Shown: piece by piece, positions 52,002-63,647 of the stretch
Layout of the letters: every line of letters begins with the position of its first letter
Numbering within the stretch: the first letter of the stretch is position 1
DNA from: Oleispirillum sp963668495
GTDB lineage: Bacteria; Pseudomonadota; Alphaproteobacteria; Rhodospirillales; Rhodospirillaceae
DNA length: 64,000 nt
Assembly: GCA_963668495.1 (NCBI GenBank)
Contig: OY764545.1
Coordinates: 2,756,395-2,820,394, forward strand
Direction of reading: 5' to 3'
Program-made: the position numbers and the translations under genes
The notes under the pieces: generated by a model
Database searches by the model: none
Told to the model about the DNA's origin: nothing
The model's input: the letters and a program-made list of their open reading frames with translations, nothing else

Positions 52002-52030
52002 AAAGAAAGTGCTCCGTTGTTCACTTGAAC
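52002..52030 (+). repeat. Right copy of the 29-bp repeat, candidate integrase arm site
   Basis: Matches 17689-17717 at 26 of 29 positions. Its GTGCTCC core recurs at 52082 and, inverted, at 52117-52123. Confidence 0.55.
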
Positions 52031-52076
52031 CTTTTTTCATGAACCAAAAGAGAACACATGCGCCTAGACCCGTTGC

Positions 52077-52129
52077 AAAACGTGCTCCTTTCAAGCATTT
52101 GCGCGGGTTGCAGATAGGAGCACGTTTTT
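52077..52129 (+). terminator. Inverted repeat between int and attR
   Basis: AAAACGTGCTCCT (52077-52089) and AGGAGCACGTTTT (52116-52128) are perfect 13-bp arms with a 26-nt loop and a following T run that touches attR. It can end int transcription. The arms contain the same GTGCTCC core as the candidate arm sites, so it may also bind integrase. Confidence 0.6.
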
Positions 52130-52178
52130 GGTAAGGGAGAGGTCGGAAGTTCAAATCTTCTCTGCGGCACCATCTTTT
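52128..52178 (+). other. attR core (51-bp repeat)
   Basis: Identical to 17576-17626. It is the displaced original 3' half of the host tRNA-Thr gene with CCA; no tRNA 5' half precedes it, so it is not a functional gene. Confidence 0.95.
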
Positions 52179-52183
52179 TTCCG

Positions 52184-52208
52184 AACGCGCCATTGAGCGC
52201 GTTTTTTT
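52184..52208 (+). terminator. Original host terminator of tRNA-Thr, displaced by the prophage
   Basis: AACGCGC-CATTGA-GCGCGTT, a 7-bp stem continued by a run of Ts, 11 bases after the CCA copy. It would have ended tRNA-Thr transcription before integration. Confidence 0.85.
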
Positions 52209-52255
52209 GTGCCTGAAATCCGCCATCTGCACCAATGAACGTCAGACAAAGCAAA

Positions 52256-52275
52256 GGCGGGACCAAAGCCCCGCC
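52256..52275 (-). terminator. Terminator of pyrC
   Basis: On the minus strand GGCGGG-loop of 8-CCCGCC is followed by TTTGCTTTG, about 30 bases after the pyrC stop. Confidence 0.7.
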
Positions 52276-52306
52276 CTCATAGCTTTCAAAACAGCTGAAC
52301 AAGCCC

Positions 52307-53632
52307 TTACAGGTCAAAGACCACAGCCTGCCCTCTTGGTTCATCAATCAGCTTATCGTCCTGCATCACCAGTTTACCGCCGACAATGGTCATTTTCGGC
52401 CAACCGATGACCTCCATGCCATGGAACGGAGTCCAGCCGCACTTACTGACGATCCAGTCGTCACTGATCATGCGTTCCTCAGCCATATCCACAACCGTCA
52501 GGTCTGCGCGCATACCCACCGCGATTTTACCGCGATCTTTTGCCCCGAAAATCTCAGCCGGGCGGGTCGAAGCCAAGGCGACAAAGTCTTCCAAAGACAA
52601 ACGGCCCTGATTGACGTGATTGAGCATCAGCGGCACCAAAGTCTGCACGCCCGGCATACCGGATGGACTTTGCGGATACGGTTTGGCTTTTTCTTCGCGG
52701 GTGTGCGGTGCATGGTCGGAACCAAGGCAAGAAACAATGCCGTCTTTAACCCCTTGCCACAAAGCCGCTACATGCCGCTTGCCCCGGATTGGCGGGTTCA
52801 TTTGCACCAAAGTCCCCTTACGCTCGTAAGCTCCCGGTGCGGATAGGGTCAAATGCTGCGGTGTCACTTCGACCGTCATATTTGCCGGACGATTTTCCAG
52901 AATTTCCATTTCCTCGGCGGTGGTGACATGCAGCACATGCACGGCACGTCCGGTTTCCTCCGCCAAGCGTTTCAGGCGGGTCGTGGAACGGACTGCGGCT
53001 TCCTCATCTCGCCATACGGGATGCATAGTGACCGGAGCCCCATCCCGCACCATTTCAAAACGCTCTTTCAGGCGGGTTTCGTCTTCAGAATGAACGGCAA
53101 CGCGACGTTTCCCGTTGGAAAAGACTTCCCGCAGGGCGTCTTCCTCATCCACCAAAAGATTACCGGTGGACGACCCCATAAAGACCTTAATCCCAGCGCA
53201 TCCGGGCAGATTTTCCCACGTGGCAAGATGCTTGGCATTTTCTGCCGTCGCCCCAAGGAAGAAGGCAAAGTCAACCCACGCCCGTCCAGTGCCACGAGCA
53301 ACCTTATCCGCCAATGCTTCCGGTGTGGTGGTGCTGGGGTTTGTGTTGGGCATTTCAAAGATCGCGGTCACGCCGCCCATTGCCGCAGCAGCCGTGCCAG
53401 AGGTCAAGTCTTCCTTATGTTCCAATCCCGGTTCCCGGAAGTGGACCTGACTGTCAATAATTCCGGGGAGGATATGCTTGCCGGAAAGGTCATCTTCAAT
53501 GGTGGCTGAACCGCGCGGAATATCGCCCAACATGGCAATTCTGCCATCCTTGATCCCGATATCGGTTTTCACGGTGCCTTCAGGTGTTACCACGGTCCCG
53601 TTACGTAACACCCAATCCAGCTGACCTGTCAT
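52307..53632 (-). CDS. pyrC: Dihydroorotase
   Basis: A 441-residue amidohydrolase of the bacterial class I type. The metal site begins GIIDSQVHFREPGLEHKEDL, followed by TAIFEMPNTNPST, HVLHVTTAEEME, and CLGSDHAPHT with the catalytic Asp. It closes the carbamoyl-aspartate ring in pyrimidine synthesis. The start at MTGQLD with GAGAGGA upstream is preferred to a start 20 codons earlier. Confidence 0.93.
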   Translation of the reverse strand: MTGQLDWVLRNGTVVTPEGTVKTDIGIKDGRIAMLGDIPRGSATIEDDLSGKHILPGIIDSQVHFREPGLEHKEDLTSGTAAAAMGGVTAIFEMPNTNPSTTTPEALADKVARGTGRAWVDFAFFLGATAENAKHLATWENLPGCAGIKVFMGSSTGNLLVDEEDALREVFSNGKRRVAVHSEDETRLKERFEMVRDGAPVTMHPVWRDEEAAVRSTTRLKRLAEETGRAVHVLHVTTAEEMEILENRPANMTVEVTPQHLTLSAPGAYERKGTLVQMNPPIRGKRHVAALWQGVKDGIVSCLGSDHAPHTREEKAKPYPQSPSGMPGVQTLVPLMLNHVNQGRLSLEDFVALASTRPAEIFGAKDRGKIAVGMRADLTVVDMAEERMISDDWIVSKCGWTPFHGMEVIGWPKMTIVGGKLVMQDDKLIDEPRGQAVVFDL

Positions 53633-53724
53633 GCTGATCCTCTCCATACATTCGCAATTGCGGGCACGCAGGCAACCCTTGCCCGCGTACATCGTGACTT
53701 CATTTTTGTTCTGCTACCCTACAA

Positions 53725-55521
53725 TCAGGATTTCAGAACATCAAATACTCCGGCTGAAGTTGCACAGCCCTCGATATGACATTTGTGCCATAAGGCATAA
53801 AACAAGAGGGCCCATGCCGCAAATCCTGCCCGTTTGTCAGGATTGGTTGCCCCGCTCAGGCTATCATAGACTCTGCGCACTGCATCCGGGTCACAGACTT
53901 CCACAATCCCGGCTTGTTCTGCCACCAGTGGGCCAAGGGTCTTGGCTTCAAGCGCAATCCACTCCGCCACCGGGACCGTAAAACCTTTTTTCTTCGCGAA
54001 CGGATCGCTTTGCGGCAAATGTTTTTGCAGCCAACGTCGGACAACATATTTGCCAAGGCGACCATGCACGCGCATGGCATCCGGCAATGTTTGGGCAAAT
54101 CGTGCAACTTCCTGATCCAGAAACGGCACCCGACCTTCAACGCCGTGGGCCATCAAACATCGGTCAAGTTTGGTCAATAGATCATTGGGCAACCAATCAA
54201 GGCAGTCCAGTGCCTGCTGTGCCTGCAAACCCCGCAAGCCTGAGGCAGCCACTGCCTTTTCACCCGCCAATATCCCCTTACGCCATGCTTTGCTTTTATC
54301 CCGCAGGACGCCCAAGCCATCGAGCATACCGCGTGATCGCATGGGGCGCTTCAGGGGCCATGGACGCAAAGCAGAACGATACCGCCCATATCCAGCAAAT
54401 AATTCGTCCCCGCCTTCACCGCTGAGGATAACTTTCACTGATTTGGCAGCTTCCCGCGCCAAAAACCACGTCGGAACAATGGCATAATCCGCCACCGGAT
54501 CATCCATACAGGCGACAATACGCGGTAAGTTTGCCCAGAATTCGTATTCCAGAATGGGAACTTCTACGTGCTCCGCCCCAACGGCCTCTGCAACGCAGCG
54601 CGCCTGTTCGCGTTCATCATGCACGCCAGTTTCTGGGAAACCCGCGGTAAAGGCTCGCACAGGCTGCGCATTCAGGCGCGCCATCATCGCCAATACAGCG
54701 GCGGAATCCACACCCCCGGACAGGAACATGCCGTAAGGCACATCTGATCGCTGGTGGACCTCTACCGCGTCCTGAAACACCTTGTCAAACTGGGCAACGG
54801 CCTTTTCACCATCGCTTTGCCAGTCCACAGCTTTCGGGTCCGGTTTGGGCCAACAGGAACGATATTTCCTGTCCGTGATTACACCCTGTTCGATGATCAA
54901 CGTCTCACCGGGGGCCAATCGTTTGATATCCGGGAAAATGGTGTCTTTGCCCGTGGTGAATTGCAGTTGCAGCAATTCCGTCGCTTTTGCCGGGTTGATT
55001 TTGCGCTCTGCCCAATCCGCCGCCAACAGAGCCTGCGGCTCCGATGCAAACGCAACACCGACCTTGGTCGGCATATAGTACAACGGTTTAATACCAAACG
55101 GATCACGGCTTAAAATCACCGTATCCTTTTTGGCATCATGAATGGCAAGGCCGTACATACCCCGCAGTTTGTTGATGAATTCCACCCCATCCCGCTGATA
55201 CAGATAGATCGGCGGTTCACAGTCGGAATTGGTGGAAAATGTCGTTTCGGGAAATTCGGACCGCAGCTCGGTAAAATTATAAATCTCACCATTGCCAACC
55301 AAACTCAGGCCGTTTGGTCCATACAACGGCTGATCACCACCAGTCAGGTCGATAATCGCCAGCCGCACATGTGTAAACGCCGTACCTTCACGGCGCATTT
55401 CCCCCTTGCCGTCAGGTCCACGATGGGCAAGAACACGAGCCATAGCCTGCAAAGCCGTGTCCCGATAGTGCAAAACATCGCGTGCATCGGACGTGGAAAT
55501 AATTCCGGCTATACCACACAT
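53725..55521 (-). CDS. asnB: Asparagine synthase (glutamine-hydrolysing)
   Basis: A 598-residue two-domain enzyme. The N-terminal glutaminase begins MCGIAGI, with Cys2 as nucleophile, and contains HRGPDGKGE. The C-terminal synthetase has the PP-loop FLSGGVDSAAVLAMMARL and LSGEGGDELFAGYGRY. It transfers amide nitrogen to aspartate, or in sugar-cluster relatives to other carboxylates. It heads into pyrC and follows glycosyltransferase genes, so a role in surface-polymer synthesis is also possible. Confidence 0.9.
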   Translation of the reverse strand: MCGIAGIISTSDARDVLHYRDTALQAMARVLAHRGPDGKGEMRREGTAFTHVRLAIIDLTGGDQPLYGPNGLSLVGNGEIYNFTELRSEFPETTFSTNSDCEPPIYLYQRDGVEFINKLRGMYGLAIHDAKKDTVILSRDPFGIKPLYYMPTKVGVAFASEPQALLAADWAERKINPAKATELLQLQFTTGKDTIFPDIKRLAPGETLIIEQGVITDRKYRSCWPKPDPKAVDWQSDGEKAVAQFDKVFQDAVEVHQRSDVPYGMFLSGGVDSAAVLAMMARLNAQPVRAFTAGFPETGVHDEREQARCVAEAVGAEHVEVPILEYEFWANLPRIVACMDDPVADYAIVPTWFLAREAAKSVKVILSGEGGDELFAGYGRYRSALRPWPLKRPMRSRGMLDGLGVLRDKSKAWRKGILAGEKAVAASGLRGLQAQQALDCLDWLPNDLLTKLDRCLMAHGVEGRVPFLDQEVARFAQTLPDAMRVHGRLGKYVVRRWLQKHLPQSDPFAKKKGFTVPVAEWIALEAKTLGPLVAEQAGIVEVCDPDAVRRVYDSLSGATNPDKRAGFAAWALLFYALWHKCHIEGCATSAGVFDVLKS

Positions 55522-55618
55522 ACCCCAATAGCCCCTTAATTTATAAACGTCCCACTATACGAATGAACGCCAAGAATACCAACCATTTCACCGCTTTTCC
55601 TGTGACTGGTGTCACGGC

Positions 55619-56674
55619 TTACAGGTGCGGCACATCCGGTGCAGAGCGCGTGACCTTGGCAAAGAAATCCCGATAGCGGTCAATCACCACGTCTTCACTA
55701 TAATGACGTGTGTATTCGGCCTGAGCCGCATTTGCCATTTCGGTCCGGGCCTCTGGATTTTCCAGCATCCAGCTAATCCCCTGAGCCATGCTTTTCACAT
55801 CATCCACTGGGACCAACAAACCCGTGCGACCATGATCGATCAACATACCCGGCCCTTGGGAATCCGCCGCCAAAATCGGCGCCCCCTGTGCCCATGCCTC
55901 CAACACCACATTGCCCAATGGTTCATGGCGAGATGGACAAACAAACAAATCCGCCGCAGATAACAGCGGCAAAACATCATTGCGCCAACCAAGGAAACGC
56001 GTACGTGGCTTGATGCCTTCGGACTGGGCCAACGCCTCCAACGCTTCACGCTCTGGCCCTTCCCCTGCCAACCACAAGTAAGCGTCCGGCACACGGGCCA
56101 CGGCCTTAATCAGGGTATCAAACGCCTTATTTTCGTGCAGACGCCCCATGGCAACGATCAACGGCGCATTTTCGGGCGTCCAATGTTTGGCACGGGGTTC
56201 CGGTGCCACATCTGGAGAGACATGAACAAAATTCGGCACATAATGCGCCCGTTCGGCGGGCCAGCCTTCCCGCACCAGATAGCTCACGATGTCTTCCGTA
56301 TTGCCGATCAGATGGTCGCAATTGTTGTAATACTTCAGATCGTAATACCCGCCCAAGCGCGCCACATGCACGAAGTCCCCTTTGGGACACATACCGGATG
56401 CCCGGTTCATCCAGGTCATAACCACATGAGGTTGGAATTTTTTGATCTCGTTCAGAAATTTGCGGCGCGTAGTAAAATCAAAAAAACCGCCAAAGGGCAG
56501 CTCAACCGGATTTAATCCCACAGAGCGCAAACGCTCTGCCCGGTCCTGATTCTTCCGAATGATCACATGTTGCTGCACACCATGGGTATGAAGCGCACTT
56601 ACCAACCGTTCAAAAAATGCCTCTGCCCCGCCCTGCGGCGCGCCAGCCATAGCCTGCAAAATTCGTAACGTCAT
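55619..56674 (-). CDS. Glycosyltransferase family 4
   Basis: A 351-residue GT-B glycosyltransferase. An N-terminal GAPQGGAEAFFERL marks the acceptor domain, and the C-terminal donor site shows LIVAMGRLHENKAFDTLI, WLAGEGPEREALE and CPSRHEPLGNVVLEAWA with the E-x7-E motif. It likely adds a sugar to LPS or another surface glycan. The start at MTLRIL has GGAGG upstream. The acceptor is unknown. Confidence 0.88.
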   Translation of the reverse strand: MTLRILQAMAGAPQGGAEAFFERLVSALHTHGVQQHVIIRKNQDRAERLRSVGLNPVELPFGGFFDFTTRRKFLNEIKKFQPHVVMTWMNRASGMCPKGDFVHVARLGGYYDLKYYNNCDHLIGNTEDIVSYLVREGWPAERAHYVPNFVHVSPDVAPEPRAKHWTPENAPLIVAMGRLHENKAFDTLIKAVARVPDAYLWLAGEGPEREALEALAQSEGIKPRTRFLGWRNDVLPLLSAADLFVCPSRHEPLGNVVLEAWAQGAPILAADSQGPGMLIDHGRTGLLVPVDDVKSMAQGISWMLENPEARTEMANAAQAEYTRHYSEDVVIDRYRDFFAKVTRSAPDVPHL

Positions 56675-56871
56675 GAAAGAACCTCCACATACGCAGAGCG
56701 TGCATAGATCATCATCAAAAGAATCCAAGTCATACAGAGATCAGCACCGAACTGATGCCGCATCCAGCATGTACAGCCTTTCCCACATTCAGGCAAACAG
56801 AATAGCACGACCGACGAGTGAACGCCGACAGGCATACGCATCGCAGGCTGTTCCGAAAATCTAAGAAACGC

Positions 56872-57660
56872 CTATTCGTCTTCAAGGGTTGCCTTAAGGT
56901 AAGCCAAAAGCGGGAACAACCCGGCGCAAAGGGCAATCAACAGCCCCCAACCGCCTTCTTTGTACCCCTTGCGACCAATATAGCACTTAAAGAACCGAGA
57001 GAAAAAACGCCGAACATTATTGGCCAGACTACCCACATTACCACTTTCCCGCAAATCTGCGGCGCGGGCCGTCGCATAACGATCAAGGCGGTGGATCATA
57101 TCGCTGATCCCTGTATCAACAAAGTGGTCCAAACGATTGTTCAGGACCGGACCTTTGATCGCTGATTTGCCGTTGCGACCTGTCCAAGTCAACGACGGGT
57201 GGATACGCTGTTCCCCCCAAGATTTCGCATGAGCACGGAACAAACGCGGCGTGGATGAAACCCCGAATGAAGCCCCCCAGCCATAACGGACAAGCTTTCC
57301 GGCGATGTAATTATCAACTGGCACGTTGTGATAATCTGCCTCACTGGTTTCAATCAGGCTGCGAATTTCCTCTGCCAGTGCGGGCGGCACATGCTCGTCG
57401 GCGTCGATTTCCAACACCCAATCGCCGGAACAAGCCGCGATGCCAGCATTACGCCGCGGACCTTCAAGGTCCCAACTTCCCTCAATCAATTTGCTTTCAT
57501 CGGTGAAACGCAGTGCAATATCCCGCGTTCCATCCGTACATTTGTCCAGCACCATCACCAGTTCATCAGCAAAGCCTAGCTTTTCCAAGCAATCGGCAAG
57601 GATGGCTTCCTCATTATGGGCAACGACCAGAATGCTGAGAGTTTTTCGTGATTGAGACAT
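56872..57660 (-). CDS. Glycosyltransferase family 2, WaaE/KdtX-like
   Basis: A 262-residue GT-A enzyme. It shows SILVVAHNEEAILADCLEKL, the DxD-type EIDADEHVP, and the C-terminal motif region FFSRFFKCYIGRKGYKEGGWGLL typical of LPS-core beta-glucosyltransferases of the WaaE group. It follows the family 9 gene with minimal spacing. A GTG three codons earlier is an alternative start. A 197-bp gap to the family 4 gene holds no recognised feature. Confidence 0.85.
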   Translation of the reverse strand: MSQSRKTLSILVVAHNEEAILADCLEKLGFADELVMVLDKCTDGTRDIALRFTDESKLIEGSWDLEGPRRNAGIAACSGDWVLEIDADEHVPPALAEEIRSLIETSEADYHNVPVDNYIAGKLVRYGWGASFGVSSTPRLFRAHAKSWGEQRIHPSLTWTGRNGKSAIKGPVLNNRLDHFVDTGISDMIHRLDRYATARAADLRESGNVGSLANNVRRFFSRFFKCYIGRKGYKEGGWGLLIALCAGLFPLLAYLKATLEDE

Positions 57661-57665
57661 GGGGC

Positions 57666-58646
57666 TCACTTGGTCAAGAAAGGTTTTGAAAACAACGCCT
57701 GTGCCGCATCGACCACCGCATCCACGGTGAGACCGTCCATCAGGGTATCTGTGGTGCGGTGATTGTAACCGGGACCGCCAACCAACTCATCAAAACTTTG
57801 TGGGGTTCGAACGAATGCGGCATGGTCACCCCACGGCGCATAATGTTCAGCGCGGCTTGGACCAAACAGGCCCAACGTCGGCACATCGGCAGCAGCAGCC
57901 ATATGCATCAGCCCGGAATCGTTGCCGATATACCCTTGGCAACGGGAAAGTGCCGCATACACCGACAACAAATGTGATTCGCCGATCGCATCAATCCGGC
58001 GATCTTCCGGGATGGCATGCAACACCGGAGCCGCAATTTCCCGTTCATTTTCTGCGGCAAACACCGCGACCTTGGCATTTTCAAATGGCGCACCAACGGC
58101 TGTCAGGCGTTCGACCACCTCAATAAAGCGTCCTGCCCGCCATGTTTTACCGCGCCAGTTGGCACTGGGGCCAACCGCCAGCACCGGAACGCCCGACGGG
58201 ATTAGCTGCTCTGCACGCGCATCATGCTCCGGCAGTGTCCATAATTTTGGCGACGGCGGCGGCACAAGGCCCAAGACGCGACCGTTTTCTTCCACACGGT
58301 GCCCATTGCCAGAGGCTTCCTGTAACCGAATCCGGTTTTTGGCAAACAAGGTCCAAACCAAAGCTGAGCGACGCAGGTCAATGATCGTATCCCAGCGGGT
58401 ACCAATGCATTCTGACCACAAATGCCGCCAATGAGCCGCATACTTGCCCTTGGTCATGGCAATCACCCGATCAAGCCGCGGGACACCCTCAAATAGGGAT
58501 GCCGTAACCTTACCGCAGGCGATGGTAAAACGGGCATCAGGACGGGTTTCCACCAAATGCGACAGCAAGCCGGACGACAAAACCGCATCACCGATGCGGG
58601 TCGAGGTCACAAACAGAATTTTGGCAGGGGCGACCGTTTGCGTCAT
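57666..58646 (-). CDS. Glycosyltransferase family 9 (heptosyltransferase type)
   Basis: A 326-residue GT-B protein. ILFVTSTRIGDAVLSSGLLSHL opens it. Donor-binding motifs follow: VLAVGPSANWRGKTWRAGRF, and GYIGNDSGLMHMAAAADVPTLGLFG, the family hallmark. Such enzymes add heptoses to the LPS inner core. It is the first gene of a leftward set with the WaaE-like gene. Confidence 0.9.
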   Translation of the reverse strand: MTQTVAPAKILFVTSTRIGDAVLSSGLLSHLVETRPDARFTIACGKVTASLFEGVPRLDRVIAMTKGKYAAHWRHLWSECIGTRWDTIIDLRRSALVWTLFAKNRIRLQEASGNGHRVEENGRVLGLVPPPSPKLWTLPEHDARAEQLIPSGVPVLAVGPSANWRGKTWRAGRFIEVVERLTAVGAPFENAKVAVFAAENEREIAAPVLHAIPEDRRIDAIGESHLLSVYAALSRCQGYIGNDSGLMHMAAAADVPTLGLFGPSRAEHYAPWGDHAAFVRTPQSFDELVGGPGYNHRTTDTLMDGLTVDAVVDAAQALFSKPFLTK

Positions 58647-58701
58647 TGTTTGTCCTTATTATCAGCGACGATCTTCTCTTTATCCGCTTTTCCCTCACAA
58701 G

Positions 58702-58742
58702 AAAAAGCAAAAAAGACGCGCCCAGAGAAGGCTCCGGGCGCG
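58702..58742 (-). terminator. Terminator of ppdK
   Basis: CGCGCCC (58717-58723) pairs with GGGCGCG (58736-58742). On the minus strand the stem is followed by TCTTTTTTGCTTTTTC. The other side has only a short TCTTTTA, so it works mainly for ppdK. Confidence 0.85.
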
Positions 58743-58767
58743 CATCTTTTATCCAGAAACCGACGGA

Positions 58768-61434
<2,667 letters not shown>

Positions 61435-61577
61435 GGTCACGTTCCTCATTGTGTTCTGCCTGTCCGATAGACCCATCGGAAACAGTTCATGTGCCACGGC
61501 TCTCTCTTGCTCCCCCGAAAGACCCTGCCGCTGAGTCTTTCGCATACACGTCGCCTTGTCGGTCGCGTCAGATAACG

Positions 61578-63647
61578 CTAACCCTCAAGACGTGAAAAGT
61601 CTGCCACGCTACCCATTGTTGTCACAATGCGAGATAGCAATCTTAGGCGATTAATTCTGAGTTTCTCGTCATCCGCATTCACGGTCACATCCGCGAAGAA
61701 ATCATCGACAACGGCGCGTAAGGAGGCCAACGCAGCCATAGCAGCGACAAAATCTTCCCCATCAAGTTTGGACTTGGTCTCTGGAACGACCCGTTGCAGC
61801 GCATCGAACAGGGCTTTTTCCTGTTCCATGACAAAGGCATCCGCATCCGGGGCCGCATCGAACGATACGCCGTCTTTTTTCTCCTCAATACGCACGATGT
61901 TGGCGGCACGACGATAGGCAATCAGCAGATTGCGACCATCTTCGGAAGCGAGGAAATCACGCAAAGCCTCAATCCGGGCCATCACCCGCACCAAATCATC
62001 ATCACGCTGATGCGAGAACACGGCGTTGATCACATCGTGACCAATTCCTTCTTCACGCAGGTGAACCTTCAGACGGTCAACGAAGAAGTCCATCAAATCT
62101 TCGACCACATCCGTCGCCGGACGCAGGGTTTCAAGGCCATACAAACCGTGGGCCGTGGACATCACAGAAGCCAGCGGCAAGCGCAGCTTGTTTTCCAGAA
62201 CCAAACGAATCACACCCAAAGCCGCACGGCGCAAGGCATACGGATCACGCGATCCTGTCGGTTTTTCATCAATGGCAAAGAAGCCAACCAACGAATCAAT
62301 TTTGTCCGCCATCGCCACCGGAATGGATACCGCAGCCGTCGGGCACATATCACTTGGCCCTTGCGGAGAATAATGCTCGGCAATTGCCGTGGCGACATCG
62401 GCGTCTTCGCCGTCACCATTGGCATAGTACTGCCCCATGATCCCCTGCAATTCCGGGAATTCGCCAACCATTTCCGTGGACAAGTCAGCCTTGGCAAGAT
62501 ATGCCGCACGAGCAGCTTTATCGCCGTCACAGTCGACATAGTCCGCACAGGCGCGGGCAAGACCTTCGATCCGTTTGACTTTATCAAACACCGAACCAAG
62601 GGACGCGTGGAAAATCCGGTCTTTCAACGTATCAACCCGGCTATCCAGCCGTGCTTCACGGTCTGTATCCCAGAAGAAACGCGCATCGGACAAACGGGCA
62701 CGCAGCACGCGTTCATTACCGGCAACGATCTGGGCTCCCCCATCATCGGCGCGCATATTGGCAACGACCAAGAAATACGGGGCCATTTTGCCATCGGCAT
62801 CCAGCAACGAGAAATATTTCTGGTGGGCGCGCATGGACGTGCTCAGCACTTCAGACGGCACAGCCATGAATTCATCATCAATTTTGCCCAGCAGCGGCAA
62901 TGGATATTCCACCAAACCGGCAACTTCGTGCAAGAGAGCCGGATCATCCATGACGGTTAACCCTTTCTCCGCCGCCAGTTTGGCGCCACTCTCTGCAATC
63001 AACTCACGCCGTTCTGCCGGATCAAGGATGACGCAAGCGTTACGCAGTTGCGCCTTGTAATCGGCAAAGTCCTTCACGGCAAAAACTGCCGGGGCAAGGA
63101 AGCGGTGACCTTTGGTGGTTGCAGTGGCTTCACACCCTGCAAACGCAACCGGGACGACCTCACCATTAAACAGGCAGACGATACCTTCCAACGGGCGGAC
63201 CCAGCGTTCCGAACGCTCGCCCCAACGCATGGACTTCGGCCACGGGAAACGTGGCAGAATTTCATCCAACGCATCTTTTAATACATCGGCAGTTGCGCGG
63301 CCTTTTTTATGGATATCAAGGAAATAGAACGACCCTTTCGGGGTTTCGCGCTCTTCCAGATCGTCCATGCTCACGCCATTGGCTTTCAGGAAGCCCTGAA
63401 CGGCTTTTTCCGGTGCCCCGACCTTAGGCCCGCGGCGTTCCTCGGTTACATCAGGTTGCGCCACTGGCAACCCATTGACCACAAGGCACAGACGGCGCGG
63501 CGTGGTATAGGCCTGCATATCAAACTCGGTCAGCCCTTGAGCTTTCAGAAACTCACCCAGCAGGCGACATAAGTCTTCACCGGCACGAGTCTGCATACGG
63601 GCCGGAATTTCTTCAGACAGCAGTTCAAGCAAGAATTCCGTAGACAT
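61578..63647 (-). CDS. glyS: Glycyl-tRNA synthetase, beta subunit
   Basis: A 689-residue beta subunit of the bacterial two-subunit enzyme. It opens FLLELLSEEIPARMQ. Family segments include RFPWPKSMRW, TSMRAHQKYFSL and KPTGSRDPYALRRAALG. It contacts tRNA-Gly while the alpha subunit carries the active site. The start overlaps the glyQ stop (TAATG). Confidence 0.96.
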   Translation of the reverse strand: MSTEFLLELLSEEIPARMQTRAGEDLCRLLGEFLKAQGLTEFDMQAYTTPRRLCLVVNGLPVAQPDVTEERRGPKVGAPEKAVQGFLKANGVSMDDLEERETPKGSFYFLDIHKKGRATADVLKDALDEILPRFPWPKSMRWGERSERWVRPLEGIVCLFNGEVVPVAFAGCEATATTKGHRFLAPAVFAVKDFADYKAQLRNACVILDPAERRELIAESGAKLAAEKGLTVMDDPALLHEVAGLVEYPLPLLGKIDDEFMAVPSEVLSTSMRAHQKYFSLLDADGKMAPYFLVVANMRADDGGAQIVAGNERVLRARLSDARFFWDTDREARLDSRVDTLKDRIFHASLGSVFDKVKRIEGLARACADYVDCDGDKAARAAYLAKADLSTEMVGEFPELQGIMGQYYANGDGEDADVATAIAEHYSPQGPSDMCPTAAVSIPVAMADKIDSLVGFFAIDEKPTGSRDPYALRRAALGVIRLVLENKLRLPLASVMSTAHGLYGLETLRPATDVVEDLMDFFVDRLKVHLREEGIGHDVINAVFSHQRDDDLVRVMARIEALRDFLASEDGRNLLIAYRRAANIVRIEEKKDGVSFDAAPDADAFVMEQEKALFDALQRVVPETKSKLDGEDFVAAMAALASLRAVVDDFFADVTVNADDEKLRINRLRLLSRIVTTMGSVADFSRLEG

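Noticed and set aside
52128..52178. A second tRNA-Thr gene
   Set aside because: Only the 3' half from the anticodon loop is present; there is no 5' acceptor strand or D arm. It is the attR copy.
61794..62960. 388-codon plus-strand frame across glyS
   Set aside because: Antisense to a conserved housekeeping gene; low-complexity basic translation and no ribosome site.
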